A stretch of DNA of 64,000 nt from an uncultured Pseudomonadota bacterium (GTDB lineage: Bacteria; Myxococcota_A; Bradymonadia; Bradymonadales; Bradymonadaceae), in the NCBI GenBank assembly GCA_913057905.1, contig CAJXPB010000006.1:124001-188000 (forward strand). Direction: 5' to 3'. Positions within the stretch are counted from its first letter, which is position 1. Every line of letters starts with the position of its first letter. The notes beneath the pieces were generated by a model that searched no databases, had not been told where the DNA came from, and worked only from the letters and a program-made list of their open reading frames with translations. Shown one piece after another: positions 55,872 through 64,000 of the stretch. Both the position numbers and the translations under genes were made by a program.

Positions 55872-57812
55872 TCAACCCTCTTGGTTGGCCTTCACCGAGG
55901 CGATCCCGTAGGAGGCGACGGCGTTCAACAGGGCGTTGTCGCGGCCGAGCCAGCCACGGAACGACGCCTCGAGGTCGGGCGTCGCGATCTCGGTGAGGGT
56001 CCACGCGGCGCGCACCACGATCTCACCTTGGCCGAGGTCGCGTACCAGCCGCTCCATGAACGACACATCCTGTTTTCGCTTGTGCTCCGAGAGAATCATC
56101 ATCATTTCCCTGCGCGTCTCGGTCGGCACCGACACCTCGACAATCGAGTTTCGCAGTAGCGACATCATCGGCTCTCCGATGCGGACCATGCTGTCGACCA
56201 CCTGGCGTCGCACACGGCCGTTGTCACTGCTCAGAAGCTCCTCGTAGAGGTCCCGAAGTGTGGCGATCTCGAGCTCCTCGAGGTCCGAGATGAAGTTCTG
56301 GGGCGGGTCCCGAAAGACCTGGTCGATCTGATCCATCCCGGCTCCCGGCTCCAGATGCATGGCCGTCATGAACGCTCGCCACTGAACCTCCGTATTCCGA
56401 GCCGAGAAGAACATTCGAAGGGTCTCCATGCCCTTCGAATTGCCGGACTCGCGAATCGCATCGATGATCGCGATCTTCATGTCCGGCTGGCGCACCGTCG
56501 AGTTGAATTGCAGCGTCCGCATCGCATCGTCGTTGCCGATCGTGCCGAGTGCGGCGATGACCTCTTTTTTGATGTCGGGAACACGCTCCTGGCGGATCGA
56601 GCGTTTGAGGGCATCGAGTGCGCCGGGCTGGCCGATCTGCTTGAGCGACCGAGCGGCATTCATGCGCATCTCCTCGCTACCCTCGAAGAGTGCCTTCGAG
56701 AGCAACTCGATGGCCTTCGGTTTTTCGGAGTACCCGAAGGCTTTCGACGGTGGAATGCGGTCCGAAAAGGTCGTGCTGCCGAAGTCCTTGACGAGTTGTT
56801 TGAAGACATCGCTGTCTCCTGAGGCAACCGTCAGTTCCAACAGCGCCTGCTGCAATTCGGGGCTGGCCGCCGCCTCTTCGTCGTCTTTCTTTTTGGCCTT
56901 TTTGGCCGCCTTCCACATCGGTTTCACGACGTCGGTCTGAAGGGTGACGCCGTGCTCCAGCAGGGTGTCGGCGATCTCGAGGCGTGTCTTCACATCGTCC
57001 GAGTTCTTCAAGATCTGCACCAGCCTGTCGACCCCGGCCTTGTTCTGCAGGTCGAGGAGTCGATAGGCAGCCTTGATGGCGATTTCGTCGGATTCGACAT
57101 CCACGGCCGTCTCCAGCACGTCCTGAGCGTCGGAGCGCTTGCCGGGAATCCGGCTGATGGATAGAGCCAGTTCGAGACACTCGCTCTGGATGTCGGTATT
57201 CGAGGAATCGAGCATCTCCGAGGCCGCATCCAGAGCTTCGATACGGGCCGTCGCCTTCACCGCGTTGAGCGCTGCCTTGCGACGTGCCGAGTCACTCGAG
57301 GTCAACATGTCGGTGACCATCGTATAGAGAGGGCCGGTCTGCTCCCCGAGGTATCGGAGCACGTCTCGGCGCACCGAGTCCTTGGCAGTCTCGCTCTCCA
57401 GAAGCGACTCCAGCAAACTCGCCTCTTTGTCGTCGGGCAGAATCGTGATCTGCGAACGCAGAATGCCGTAGAGTCCGCTCTGGTCGACGAGTTCCCCGAC
57501 CAGAAACGATTCGCCTTCATCCTCGCCGGCGATGATCAGACCGAGCCCGGCGCCGAGCCGAACGCGGCCATCGTCGGCACTCTTGTACTCCTCGAGCGTC
57601 TTGATGTCCTCGTCCCCGTCGGCCACTCGACCCAGGGCGACGAGCGCCGCTGCTTTTGTGTCGGCATCGCCTTCTGCCAGATGTTTCTCGACGTACCCGT
57701 CGATCTCCTTGCGGAGGTCGTCGGAAATCTCGGCCGAGACGGGGGGAGCGACGGCGAGAAGCGCCGCGCCCGTCAAAACGGCTACCATTGCGGTGAACAT
57801 CTGTTTCATCAT
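55872..57812 (-). CDS. Exported HEAT-repeat protein
   Basis: A 646-residue protein with a signal peptide, likely cleaved after VSA at 27. The whole mature part is a helical HEAT-type solenoid; clear units include RKAALNAVKATARIEALDAA, MNAARSLKQIGQPGALDAL and DIKKEVIAALGTIGNDDAM. The centre has a Lys/Glu-rich segment (AAKKAKKKDDEEAA). No catalytic domain is visible. It differs from the larger HEAT protein at 13.2-16 kb in lacking the beta-rich N-terminal third. A periplasmic scaffold is the best guess. Confidence 0.75.
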   Translation of the reverse strand: MMKQMFTAMVAVLTGAALLAVAPPVSAEISDDLRKEIDGYVEKHLAEGDADTKAAALVALGRVADGDEDIKTLEEYKSADDGRVRLGAGLGLIIAGEDEGESFLVGELVDQSGLYGILRSQITILPDDKEASLLESLLESETAKDSVRRDVLRYLGEQTGPLYTMVTDMLTSSDSARRKAALNAVKATARIEALDAASEMLDSSNTDIQSECLELALSISRIPGKRSDAQDVLETAVDVESDEIAIKAAYRLLDLQNKAGVDRLVQILKNSDDVKTRLEIADTLLEHGVTLQTDVVKPMWKAAKKAKKKDDEEAAASPELQQALLELTVASGDSDVFKQLVKDFGSTTFSDRIPPSKAFGYSEKPKAIELLSKALFEGSEEMRMNAARSLKQIGQPGALDALKRSIRQERVPDIKKEVIAALGTIGNDDAMRTLQFNSTVRQPDMKIAIIDAIRESGNSKGMETLRMFFSARNTEVQWRAFMTAMHLEPGAGMDQIDQVFRDPPQNFISDLEELEIATLRDLYEELLSSDNGRVRRQVVDSMVRIGEPMMSLLRNSIVEVSVPTETRREMMMILSEHKRKQDVSFMERLVRDLGQGEIVVRAAWTLTEIATPDLEASFRGWLGRDNALLNAVASYGIASVKANQEG

Positions 57813-57891
57813 CGCCTTCCGTATCTCCAGTAGGATATCTTCAGTTGGTTCTGACGTTCGTACCTGCCTCGAAATTCAGTACAACGACGAA

Positions 57892-57921
57892 AAAGTAGGG
57901 CCGACGCTCTGAAAATGTCAA
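57892..57921 (-). promoter_or_regulatory. Candidate promoter of the HEAT-repeat gene
   Basis: On the minus strand TTGACA is followed after 18 bases by TACTTT. It would give an 80-base leader. Spacer and -10 are not ideal. Confidence 0.4.
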
Positions 57922-58020
57922 TCGGCTGGTCGGGTGGGGCGCGATTTCTTGCCGACCCCGACCTTGGGTGTTATTCATCAAATCGATGCAAAGAGTACCC
58001 AAACCTCGAGGAGATTTTCC

Positions 58021-58830
58021 ATGCCACGTCCCACGGTCACCAAGGTAGCGACCCTGTCGTTGCTCGCGGCGGGCTCGTTTGTCTACGCCTCGTTCGCGAC
58101 CATGCCCGGGGCGTCGGCTCAGGAGATCCGTCGGTACGGCGAAGAAGAGGACAGTTCCGGGGGCGGGGGCAGTTCGCAACAGCGCCCGTACTATCCCGGC
58201 CAGCCGATGCCCCAGCAGCAGACCCAAAGCCAGCAGGCACCCTCCGGAAATCAGTCGCAGTCCGGGCAAGAAAGCGAGGGTGAGGGCGAAGGCGAGCGCG
58301 GGGAAGAGTCCTACGAGATTCGCGTCTTCGACCCCGATGCCAGAAAGTCGGATCGAGAGTCATCCGACAAACGTCGCTCGGGCGAGCCCGATTCGTTGTA
58401 CCAGGGCATCATTCCGGGCACCCGCGACATCGTCGAACACCTCAAGGATTCGATTCGCGAAAACAGCGAGAAGAAGGGTCCGAACCTGCTGACCTGGATC
58501 GGTTTTCAGGCCGAAGACAAACGGTCGCGCGTCTTCATCCAGACGGCACGCCAACCTTCCTACCAGGTCGACCGGCGCAAGGATGGCCGCCGCGTCGTCG
58601 TCACCCTTGAGAACACCGAGATCACGACCGAGAACTTCCGGCGACAGATCGACGCGAGCTACTTCAACCGAAACGTCCAGTTCGTGGGGGCTACGTCGGT
58701 CGACGATACGACGGTCGAAGTGCGGATCGATATCAAGGAATCGGAATCCCCGAAGATCTCGACCGACAACGGTTACCTCTACCTGGATTTCGACGCGGCT
58801 GTGCCTTCGAAGGACGGTCAGACCTCCTGA
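58021..58830 (+). CDS. Exported AMIN-domain-like protein
   Basis: A 269-residue protein; the ATG lies 7 bases after AGGAG, and the frame is open 29 codons upstream. The signal peptide likely ends at ASA (33). A disordered Gln/Pro/Ser/Glu-rich segment (40-100) follows. The last 120 residues (about 145-265) look like an AMIN domain, the beta-sandwich found in PilQ and cell wall amidases: WIGFQAEDKRSRVFIQTARQ, RRVVVTLENTEITTEN, LDAAVPSKD-type end. Peptidoglycan or envelope localisation is likely. The outer-membrane barrel gene starts 13 bases later, so the pair is probably functional together. Confidence 0.7.
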   Translation: MPRPTVTKVATLSLLAAGSFVYASFATMPGASAQEIRRYGEEEDSSGGGGSSQQRPYYPGQPMPQQQTQSQQAPSGNQSQSGQESEGEGEGERGEESYEIRVFDPDARKSDRESSDKRRSGEPDSLYQGIIPGTRDIVEHLKDSIRENSEKKGPNLLTWIGFQAEDKRSRVFIQTARQPSYQVDRRKDGRRVVVTLENTEITTENFRRQIDASYFNRNVQFVGATSVDDTTVEVRIDIKESESPKISTDNGYLYLDFDAAVPSKDGQTS

Positions 58831-58843
58831 GAGGAACACACGC

Positions 58844-60889
58844 GTGACAGGCCGTCGACAGACCCGGGGCTCGACCGCCCTTGCCTGCGCCCTTCTGTTC
58901 GTATCGGTCCTCGTGTCGGCCGCACCGCTCACCGCCGCTGAACCCCTCGGCACCGCAGATCCGGGCCTCGACGCCGTCGTCTGGCGGAGTCTCTATGTAC
59001 GGGTCGACTCCGAGTCGATCGACTCTCCGCTCGTCGTCTCCCGTAGTGACGAACCTTCTGTGACCATCGAGATCGGCGGGCTGAGTCGAGATGGCCGGTC
59101 TATCACCTTCGAAGACCTGGAGTGGCGCGAGTCGTCGGGCACCATGCGAGCGGCGCGCGCTCGTGTGGGTCAAAAAGGAGGCCGAATACGCCTCTCGGAT
59201 GTAACCTGGCAGCTCGGCTCCGCAAGCAACAGGCGAACTCTGGTGGCCGAACGCGTCACCTACGGCCCGGGCGCGGACGGGTCTCCAACCTGGCGGTTCC
59301 AGAGGCTCCGTGCCCGTGAGTCGATCGGCCTTCCCCTGTCGCAGGGGCCGAGTCCCGCAGGATTGCCCTCGGGAGGTGTTTTGCCACCGACGGTTCGCTT
59401 TCGGCCTGGAGCCGAGTTCGAACTTCGACTGGCCGCTCTGCATGGACGGCTCGGTGCGGGCCCGCTCATCGAAGTCGCGCCTGGACTCTGGTACGGCGTC
59501 GGTGGAGTGATCCGCTCTCGACCGACGTCTCTCGACGAACCGATGCTGCCCGCAGGACTTCTCGAGGCGGACCTCCGATGGCGACGCACGGTCGATTCAC
59601 CGGGATGGCGTATCACCGGAACCGCCCATCGGGGCACCGGCCTCCGACACGGGAGCGTCGACCTCGAGGCCGTATCCCAGAGCGAATTTTGGCGTTGGGA
59701 GGCGCTGGATGCCACGGCGTTTGGACGTCAATGGCGACTCTCTCGGTTCGGGGCATCGCTTTCGGGGCCGGAATGGAGCCTGCAAATCGATGCTGCCCTG
59801 TTCGAACATGCCGGGCCATCCACTCTGAGCATGGGCCTGCGCTACGGCTCACAGCACGAGCTGACCCCCTGGCTGAAGGCACAGTTCCGTCTGGCCCACA
59901 GAAGCCGAGTCCCCGAACAGTCCGCTCCGCTCGACGCCGCCCACGCGACCGCCCTCTTCGGCGGTCTGCAGGCCGAAGCGGGGCGACCCGGCCGGGTCGA
60001 CGCCGTCGCGGGCGTCGGATTGAGGGCCACCCAGCGAATCTCCCCGACTCAGAACCCCTCGACCGGCGACCGAAACATCGGCTTTTCGACACGCCCTTCG
60101 GCACAGGTGATCGCCAACGCTCGTGTTAAAGCAACGCTCGAGGGACGGTTCCCCGACACGGACTTTGTCCATCGGATCATCCCGTCGGTGGGGGCCGTGG
60201 CCGCGCCCATCGGAGCCGGCCCCTCGGAGGTCGCACCGCCGAGGCGCCTGTCACCGTGGGTCGCCAGCCGACGAGAACAATGGACGGCAGGAGCGGCGAC
60301 GCTCGAGCAGCAGTTTGAGTTTTCCGACGCAACGCTGAGTGTACCGGCGGGACTCTGGCTCAATGACACCGGCTTCAACGACGGCATCGACGGGTGGGGA
60401 GCCTTCGGACGGGCGCATCTACAATCGCCTCACCTGGATCTACAGGGTGCGATCATCCACCGCACGGCCGGCGGGCTCGGCTGGGATGCGCAGGTGGTGT
60501 TGAAGGTGGGGAAGTTCCCCCGCGTTCGACTGCGCTACGGGCCGACGAGCGCAACCCGCGAGACCGCCATCCTGGCTCGCACCGACCGGCTGGTCCGCGA
60601 TCCCGCCTCCGCGGCGCGCCTCTTGCAGAGCGCCCACTCGGAATCCTACGGAACCTCACTGGCAGCCTTCGGCGACGATCGGATCCACCACCGGGCGGGA
60701 TTGAGGCTGGCCTGGACACCGATCGTCGCGACGATCGACGGACTCGTCGACGCACGCGCAGAGAGGTGGGGAGGGGCCGTCGGACTGGAGTATCCCATCG
60801 AGACCCTTGGACTGGCTGTCACCCTCCGGTCGGTCTTTCGAAACGCCCCCGAAACATGGGGGTTGTCTCTCGGTTTTCAGCCGGATTGA
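58844..60889 (+). CDS. Predicted outer-membrane beta-barrel protein
   Basis: A 681-residue exported protein. The start is the GTG at 58844, 8 bases after GAGGA; the upstream part of the frame overlaps the AMIN gene and is not coding. Signal peptide to about residue 32. Residues 35-200 contain beta-rich segments (RITFEDLEWRE-like, GRIRLSDVTWQLG) recalling LptA/OstA-type strands. From about 220 on, alternating polar/hydrophobic strands with Trp and Arg lead to a terminal GLSLGFQPD, the aromatic end typical of outer-membrane barrels. LptD-like size and layout, but no sequence match I can claim. A LptD-like or other barrel role is inference. Confidence 0.6.
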   Translation: MTGRRQTRGSTALACALLFVSVLVSAAPLTAAEPLGTADPGLDAVVWRSLYVRVDSESIDSPLVVSRSDEPSVTIEIGGLSRDGRSITFEDLEWRESSGTMRAARARVGQKGGRIRLSDVTWQLGSASNRRTLVAERVTYGPGADGSPTWRFQRLRARESIGLPLSQGPSPAGLPSGGVLPPTVRFRPGAEFELRLAALHGRLGAGPLIEVAPGLWYGVGGVIRSRPTSLDEPMLPAGLLEADLRWRRTVDSPGWRITGTAHRGTGLRHGSVDLEAVSQSEFWRWEALDATAFGRQWRLSRFGASLSGPEWSLQIDAALFEHAGPSTLSMGLRYGSQHELTPWLKAQFRLAHRSRVPEQSAPLDAAHATALFGGLQAEAGRPGRVDAVAGVGLRATQRISPTQNPSTGDRNIGFSTRPSAQVIANARVKATLEGRFPDTDFVHRIIPSVGAVAAPIGAGPSEVAPPRRLSPWVASRREQWTAGAATLEQQFEFSDATLSVPAGLWLNDTGFNDGIDGWGAFGRAHLQSPHLDLQGAIIHRTAGGLGWDAQVVLKVGKFPRVRLRYGPTSATRETAILARTDRLVRDPASAARLLQSAHSESYGTSLAAFGDDRIHHRAGLRLAWTPIVATIDGLVDARAERWGGAVGLEYPIETLGLAVTLRSVFRNAPETWGLSLGFQPD

Positions 60890-61043
60890 ACGGCCGAGCC
60901 CTTGACCTCCCGATACCTCCCTGATATTCGGTAGCGACTTTTGGTGTTCGGATTTTTCCGTGTACCTGATAGTCGCTTCGAACGCGGCAGAAGCCGATTC
61001 ACCTACGCGGCCGACGATATCGGCCGACCCTTCAGGAAACATA

Positions 61044-61364
61044 ATGAACTTGCTTTTTGTACTCGCACAGAGCGGCGGCGGATCGAGCATCATCGTCCAG
61101 TTGCTGCCGTTGGTCATTATCTTTCTGATCTTCTATTTCCTGCTCATCCGACCCGAGCAGAAGAAGCGTCAGAAACACGAAGAGTATTTGAACAATCTTC
61201 AAAAGGGAGACAAGGTCGTGACTAACGGCGGATTGTTCGGCACGATTACAAAGGTCGATCAATCCACGGTGAAACTCGACGTCGGCAAAAACACCAACGT
61301 CCGCGTGGCCCGCAATCAAATTCAGGGGCCGCAATCCGACGAACTCGAAGACGACGACGAGTAA
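61044..61364 (+). CDS. yajC: Preprotein translocase subunit YajC
   Basis: A 106-residue inner-membrane protein. ATG after AGGAAA. One helix (about 18-40, IIVQLLPLVIIFLIFYFLLI) is followed by RPEQKKRQKHEEYLNNLQKG, DKVVTNGGLFGTITKVD and a small acidic tail, the standard YajC pattern. YajC associates with SecDF and holotranslocon. It starts the classic yajC-secD-secF order, 56 bases before secD. Confidence 0.95.
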   Translation: MNLLFVLAQSGGGSSIIVQLLPLVIIFLIFYFLLIRPEQKKRQKHEEYLNNLQKGDKVVTNGGLFGTITKVDQSTVKLDVGKNTNVRVARNQIQGPQSDELEDDDE

Positions 61365-61420
61365 CGACCCGACCCATTCATTGAACGCATTGATTTGAGA
61401 CCGAACGGAGTTTCGGCGCC

Positions 61421-63253
61421 ATGAGAACGAGCTATAAATGGGGCATCGTAGCGGTGGCCGTCATTCTGGCCGGATACGGCCTGACGCCCACCTTCCTCGA
61501 CCTCGCCGACGGCAAACTCGACCGCAACGTCGAATCCTTTGAGGGCCCGGTGGTCAACTGGGTGATGGAGCAGGGAACCCCCCTGACTCTGGGCCTGGAT
61601 CTGCAGGGCGGACTGCTGCTGCAGTACAAAGTGATGGTCGACCGCGCGGTTCAGGATAAACTCGACCAGATGGCCCGCGACATCGAGGCCCGTCTGATCG
61701 AAAAGGCCGAAGGTGAACCGGACATTCAGGGCAGCCACGGGGACGGCGACCTCTTTGTGAGGATCGAGTTCCCGGAGGCGTCGATGCGGGACCTGATCGA
61801 CTCCGACTTCATGGCCTACTTCCCGAACCTCAAGGAGATCGACGAGGGCGGCGGAGTCATGAAGCTGGAGATGAAGGAAGAGTTCATCGACCAGACCAAG
61901 AAGTTCGCCGTACAGAAGGCGATCGAGACGATCCGAAGTCGCGTCAACGCACTCGGCGTCTCCGAGCCGAGCATCACGCGGCGCGGCCAGACCGACATCA
62001 TCGTTCAGCTTCCCGGCCTGGAGCAGGAAGACCAACAACGCGCCAAGGATCTGATCGGCCAGACCGCCCGGCTCGTCTTCCGGATGGTCGACGAAGAGGT
62101 CGAATCGGACGAAGAGCAATATCAGTCCGACTCGAACTTCTTCCGGTACATCGCGCGTCAGAACTCGGACCAGTTCGTCGCGGCCGGCGAAGAGGGGCTG
62201 CACCTGCGCGAGGTCGGCGGCCGGTACACGGTCACCCACCGCGACAAGGAGGCCCTCGAGGAGTTCTTCGCCGACAAGACCGACGAGCAGCACATGGTCG
62301 GCTACGAGTACATGCCCTTCTACCAGGACAAAGAAAAGAAGAAGCTCGACCAGGAGCGCACCCACTGGCGGTCGCTGTATCTGTTCAGCGAGACAAAGCT
62401 GACCGGTGACATGATCTCGGACGCCCGGGTCAGTGTCGACCAGCAGTCGAGCCGTCCCGTCGTCTCTCTGACCTTCAACCGAAAGGGAGCCGAGCTCTTT
62501 GCCGAGCTGACCGAGGCAAACGTGGGCAAACGCTTTGCCATCATGCTGGACAACGAAGTCCAGTCGGCCCCGGTCATCAACGAGGCCATTCCGGGCGGGC
62601 GCGCCCAGATCTCGATGGGCAACCTGCAGAGCTACACCCAGATCCAGCAGGAAGCCCAGGACCTGGTCATCGTGCTGCGCCACGGCGCGTTGCCGGCACC
62701 CATCGAACTGCAGCATCAGACGGTCGTCGGCCCGACGCTCGGCGCCCAGTCGATTCGGTCCAGCTCGTACGCGCTGCTGGTCGGCACGCTGCTGATCATC
62801 CTGTTCATGATGTTTTACTACCGCGGAAGTGGAGTCGTCTCGGTCATCGCACTTCTGTTCAACATGGTCTTTATCATGGCGGCGCTGGCTGGCCTGGGTG
62901 CCACGCTGACCCTTCCGGGGATCGCGGGCATCATCCTGACGGTTGGCATGGCCGTCGATGCGAACGTCATCATCTTTGAGCGAGTACGGGAGGAGGTGCG
63001 CGACGGCAATCCCGTTCGAGAATGCATCGACTCCGGATTCGAAAAGGCGTTGTCGGCCGTCTTGGACGCCAACGTCACCACGGGCATCGCAGCCCTGGTC
63101 CTGATGCAATACGGCACCGGACCCATTCGCGGATTCGCCGTCACCCTGCTCATCGGAATTGTCAGCACGCTGTTTACGGCGGTCTTCATCTCGCGACTCC
63201 TGTTCGACACCTGGACGGAGCGGCGAGACGAGTCGAAAGGACTGAGCATCTGA
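61421..63253 (+). CDS. secD: Protein translocase subunit SecD
   Basis: A 610-residue membrane protein of the RND superfamily that uses proton flow to drive late steps of protein export. First helix about 7-22. GLDLQGGLLLQYKVMVDRAV (conserved after helix 1), then the large periplasmic domain with a head region and RVSVDQQSSRPVVSLTF. Five more helices follow, starting near 440, with MVFIMAALAGLGATLTLPGI, GIILTVGMAVDANVIIFERV (conserved Asp) and a terminal EGIVSTLFTAVFISRLLFD-like helix. SecF follows 92 bases later. Confidence 0.95.
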   Translation: MRTSYKWGIVAVAVILAGYGLTPTFLDLADGKLDRNVESFEGPVVNWVMEQGTPLTLGLDLQGGLLLQYKVMVDRAVQDKLDQMARDIEARLIEKAEGEPDIQGSHGDGDLFVRIEFPEASMRDLIDSDFMAYFPNLKEIDEGGGVMKLEMKEEFIDQTKKFAVQKAIETIRSRVNALGVSEPSITRRGQTDIIVQLPGLEQEDQQRAKDLIGQTARLVFRMVDEEVESDEEQYQSDSNFFRYIARQNSDQFVAAGEEGLHLREVGGRYTVTHRDKEALEEFFADKTDEQHMVGYEYMPFYQDKEKKKLDQERTHWRSLYLFSETKLTGDMISDARVSVDQQSSRPVVSLTFNRKGAELFAELTEANVGKRFAIMLDNEVQSAPVINEAIPGGRAQISMGNLQSYTQIQQEAQDLVIVLRHGALPAPIELQHQTVVGPTLGAQSIRSSSYALLVGTLLIILFMMFYYRGSGVVSVIALLFNMVFIMAALAGLGATLTLPGIAGIILTVGMAVDANVIIFERVREEVRDGNPVRECIDSGFEKALSAVLDANVTTGIAALVLMQYGTGPIRGFAVTLLIGIVSTLFTAVFISRLLFDTWTERRDESKGLSI

Positions 63254-63345
63254 CGACCCGCCTCGCCCGCTAACGCTTTCATCGCGACTGGCCGGCCCGG
63301 CGCGGCCACTCAACCGCCGCCCCGGGCCGATTGGAGAACAACCTC

Positions 63346-64000
63346 ATGATTCAGATAGTCAAACCGGATACGACAATCGACTTCGTCGGGAAGAGCCCGG
63401 CGTTCGCCTGGCTGTCGGGAATCGCCGTGATCGCTTGTATACTCGGCGTCTTCTTTATCGGCCCGAACTACGGGATCGACTTCAAGGGTGGCACCGAAGT
63501 CGTCATCAAGCTCAGCGAGACCCTCGACTCCGCCGAGGTGCGTGAGGCCTTCGACCAGGCCGGTGTACCGGCCTCCCAGGTCCAGCATTTCGGCGGCGAG
63601 GACTCCAACGAGTGGATGGTCCAGACCCAGCGCGTCTCGGTCGTGAGCGCCCGCAACAAGGCCGACGCAGGACCGGGGCAGATCGCCGCCGAATCGGTGG
63701 CCGACGCCATCGCACAGGTCGTCGATGTCGAGGAGTGGGATTGGGCCATCGAAAACCCGGACCGCCTGGACGTCACTCTGGCCAACCCGGATGAGGCCGA
63801 TACCGCGGCCATCGTCAAGTCGATCCAGGAGAATACGTCGCTGAGTCAGGTGACCATGGAAAAACTCACCGGCGGCGGCGACCTGGGTAAATTTGTCGTC
63901 GAGTTCCAGGGGCTGCAGGCGAGCCTGGAGAAGGGGCTCAAAGAGGCCATCCCCAACGCCTACAATCCGGACGTCGAAGGGAGCCAAGCCGGCATCCAAC
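63346..64000 (+). CDS. secF: Protein translocase subunit SecF, N-terminal part
   Basis: The gene starts at ATG, ten bases after GGAG, and runs past the right edge; about 218 residues are visible. One helix (about 19-41, FAWLSGIAVIACILGVFFIG) is followed by the diagnostic YGIDFKGGTEVVIK and a periplasmic domain. The remaining helices lie outside the window. Partner of SecD and YajC upstream. Confidence 0.93.
   Translation, partial: MIQIVKPDTTIDFVGKSPAFAWLSGIAVIACILGVFFIGPNYGIDFKGGTEVVIKLSETLDSAEVREAFDQAGVPASQVQHFGGEDSNEWMVQTQRVSVVSARNKADAGPGQIAAESVADAIAQVVDVEEWDWAIENPDRLDVTLANPDEADTAAIVKSIQENTSLSQVTMEKLTGGGDLGKFVVEFQGLQASLEKGLKEAIPNAYNPDVEGSQAGIQ

Noticed and set aside
58583..58843. Upstream extension of the barrel gene frame
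   Set aside because: It lies inside the AMIN gene in another frame. A GTG with a good ribosome site and a signal peptide begins at 58844.
61322..63313. 663-codon minus-strand frame opposite secD
   Set aside because: SecD is unmistakable on the plus strand; the antisense translation is biased and without motifs.

Overview
The window is GC-rich, gene-dense bacterial chromosome with no phage, insertion sequence, integrase or CRISPR array. It looks like a diderm of the former Deltaproteobacteria, most like Myxococcota/Bradymonadales. The reasons are a Tol/TonB-type energiser cluster, an LptD-sized outer-membrane barrel candidate, many lipoproteins, exported HEAT-repeat proteins, a 1691-residue TPR protein, an FHA-GGDEF cyclase and a DCC-lipase maturation factor fusion. 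The taxonomic call is inference from gene content. Many starts are TTG or GTG behind a good Shine-Dalgarno. The recognisable promoters are of the TTGACA-N16-18-TAnnnT type.

Left part (1-13.2 kb): a truncated PF11449 metal transporter with a DtxR/MntR-type operator in its leader; an RND efflux adaptor and pump; a beta-helix lipoprotein; two tandem paralogous REC-LOV-PAS-GGDEF-EAL proteins, predicted to be blue-light-responsive c-di-GMP enzymes; a PH/SHOCT protein; and a DUF938 methyltransferase.

Middle (13.2-36.5 kb): an exported HEAT protein; the maf-yggS-proC-divIVA-peptidase run; the giant TPR protein; a repeat-filled intergenic region; a MntR-type regulator; a lipase maturation factor; a one-carbon cluster (folD, gcvT, gcvH) followed by glucose-6-phosphate isomerase; the FHA-GGDEF cyclase; pyruvate kinase; and tRNA-Ala(GGC) with its own promoter and terminator.

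Right part (36.5-64 kb): a voltage-gated-type channel with an abnormal selectivity filter, lying just upstream of ExbB/ExbD/TonB homologues; purM divergent from two glycosyltransferase-type genes, a cNMP-binding protein, folC and a free-standing sigma-70 region 1.1 protein; a large lipoprotein; a CpoB-like and a LysM protein; a J-domain protein with HAD instead of HPD; tRNA-Met(CAT); a transpeptidase; an ABC-F ATPase; a PEGA-like exported protein; a second exported HEAT protein; an AMIN-domain/outer-membrane-barrel pair; and yajC-secD-secF, with secF running off the right edge.

The most notable points are the tandem LOV c-di-GMP proteins, the channel with AGEPV where K+ channels have TVGYG, the stand-alone sigma region 1.1 protein, the metal-regulator operator on the transporter, and a nested 52-bp/13-bp tandem repeat. 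All assignments come from reading the sequence; no database search was run.
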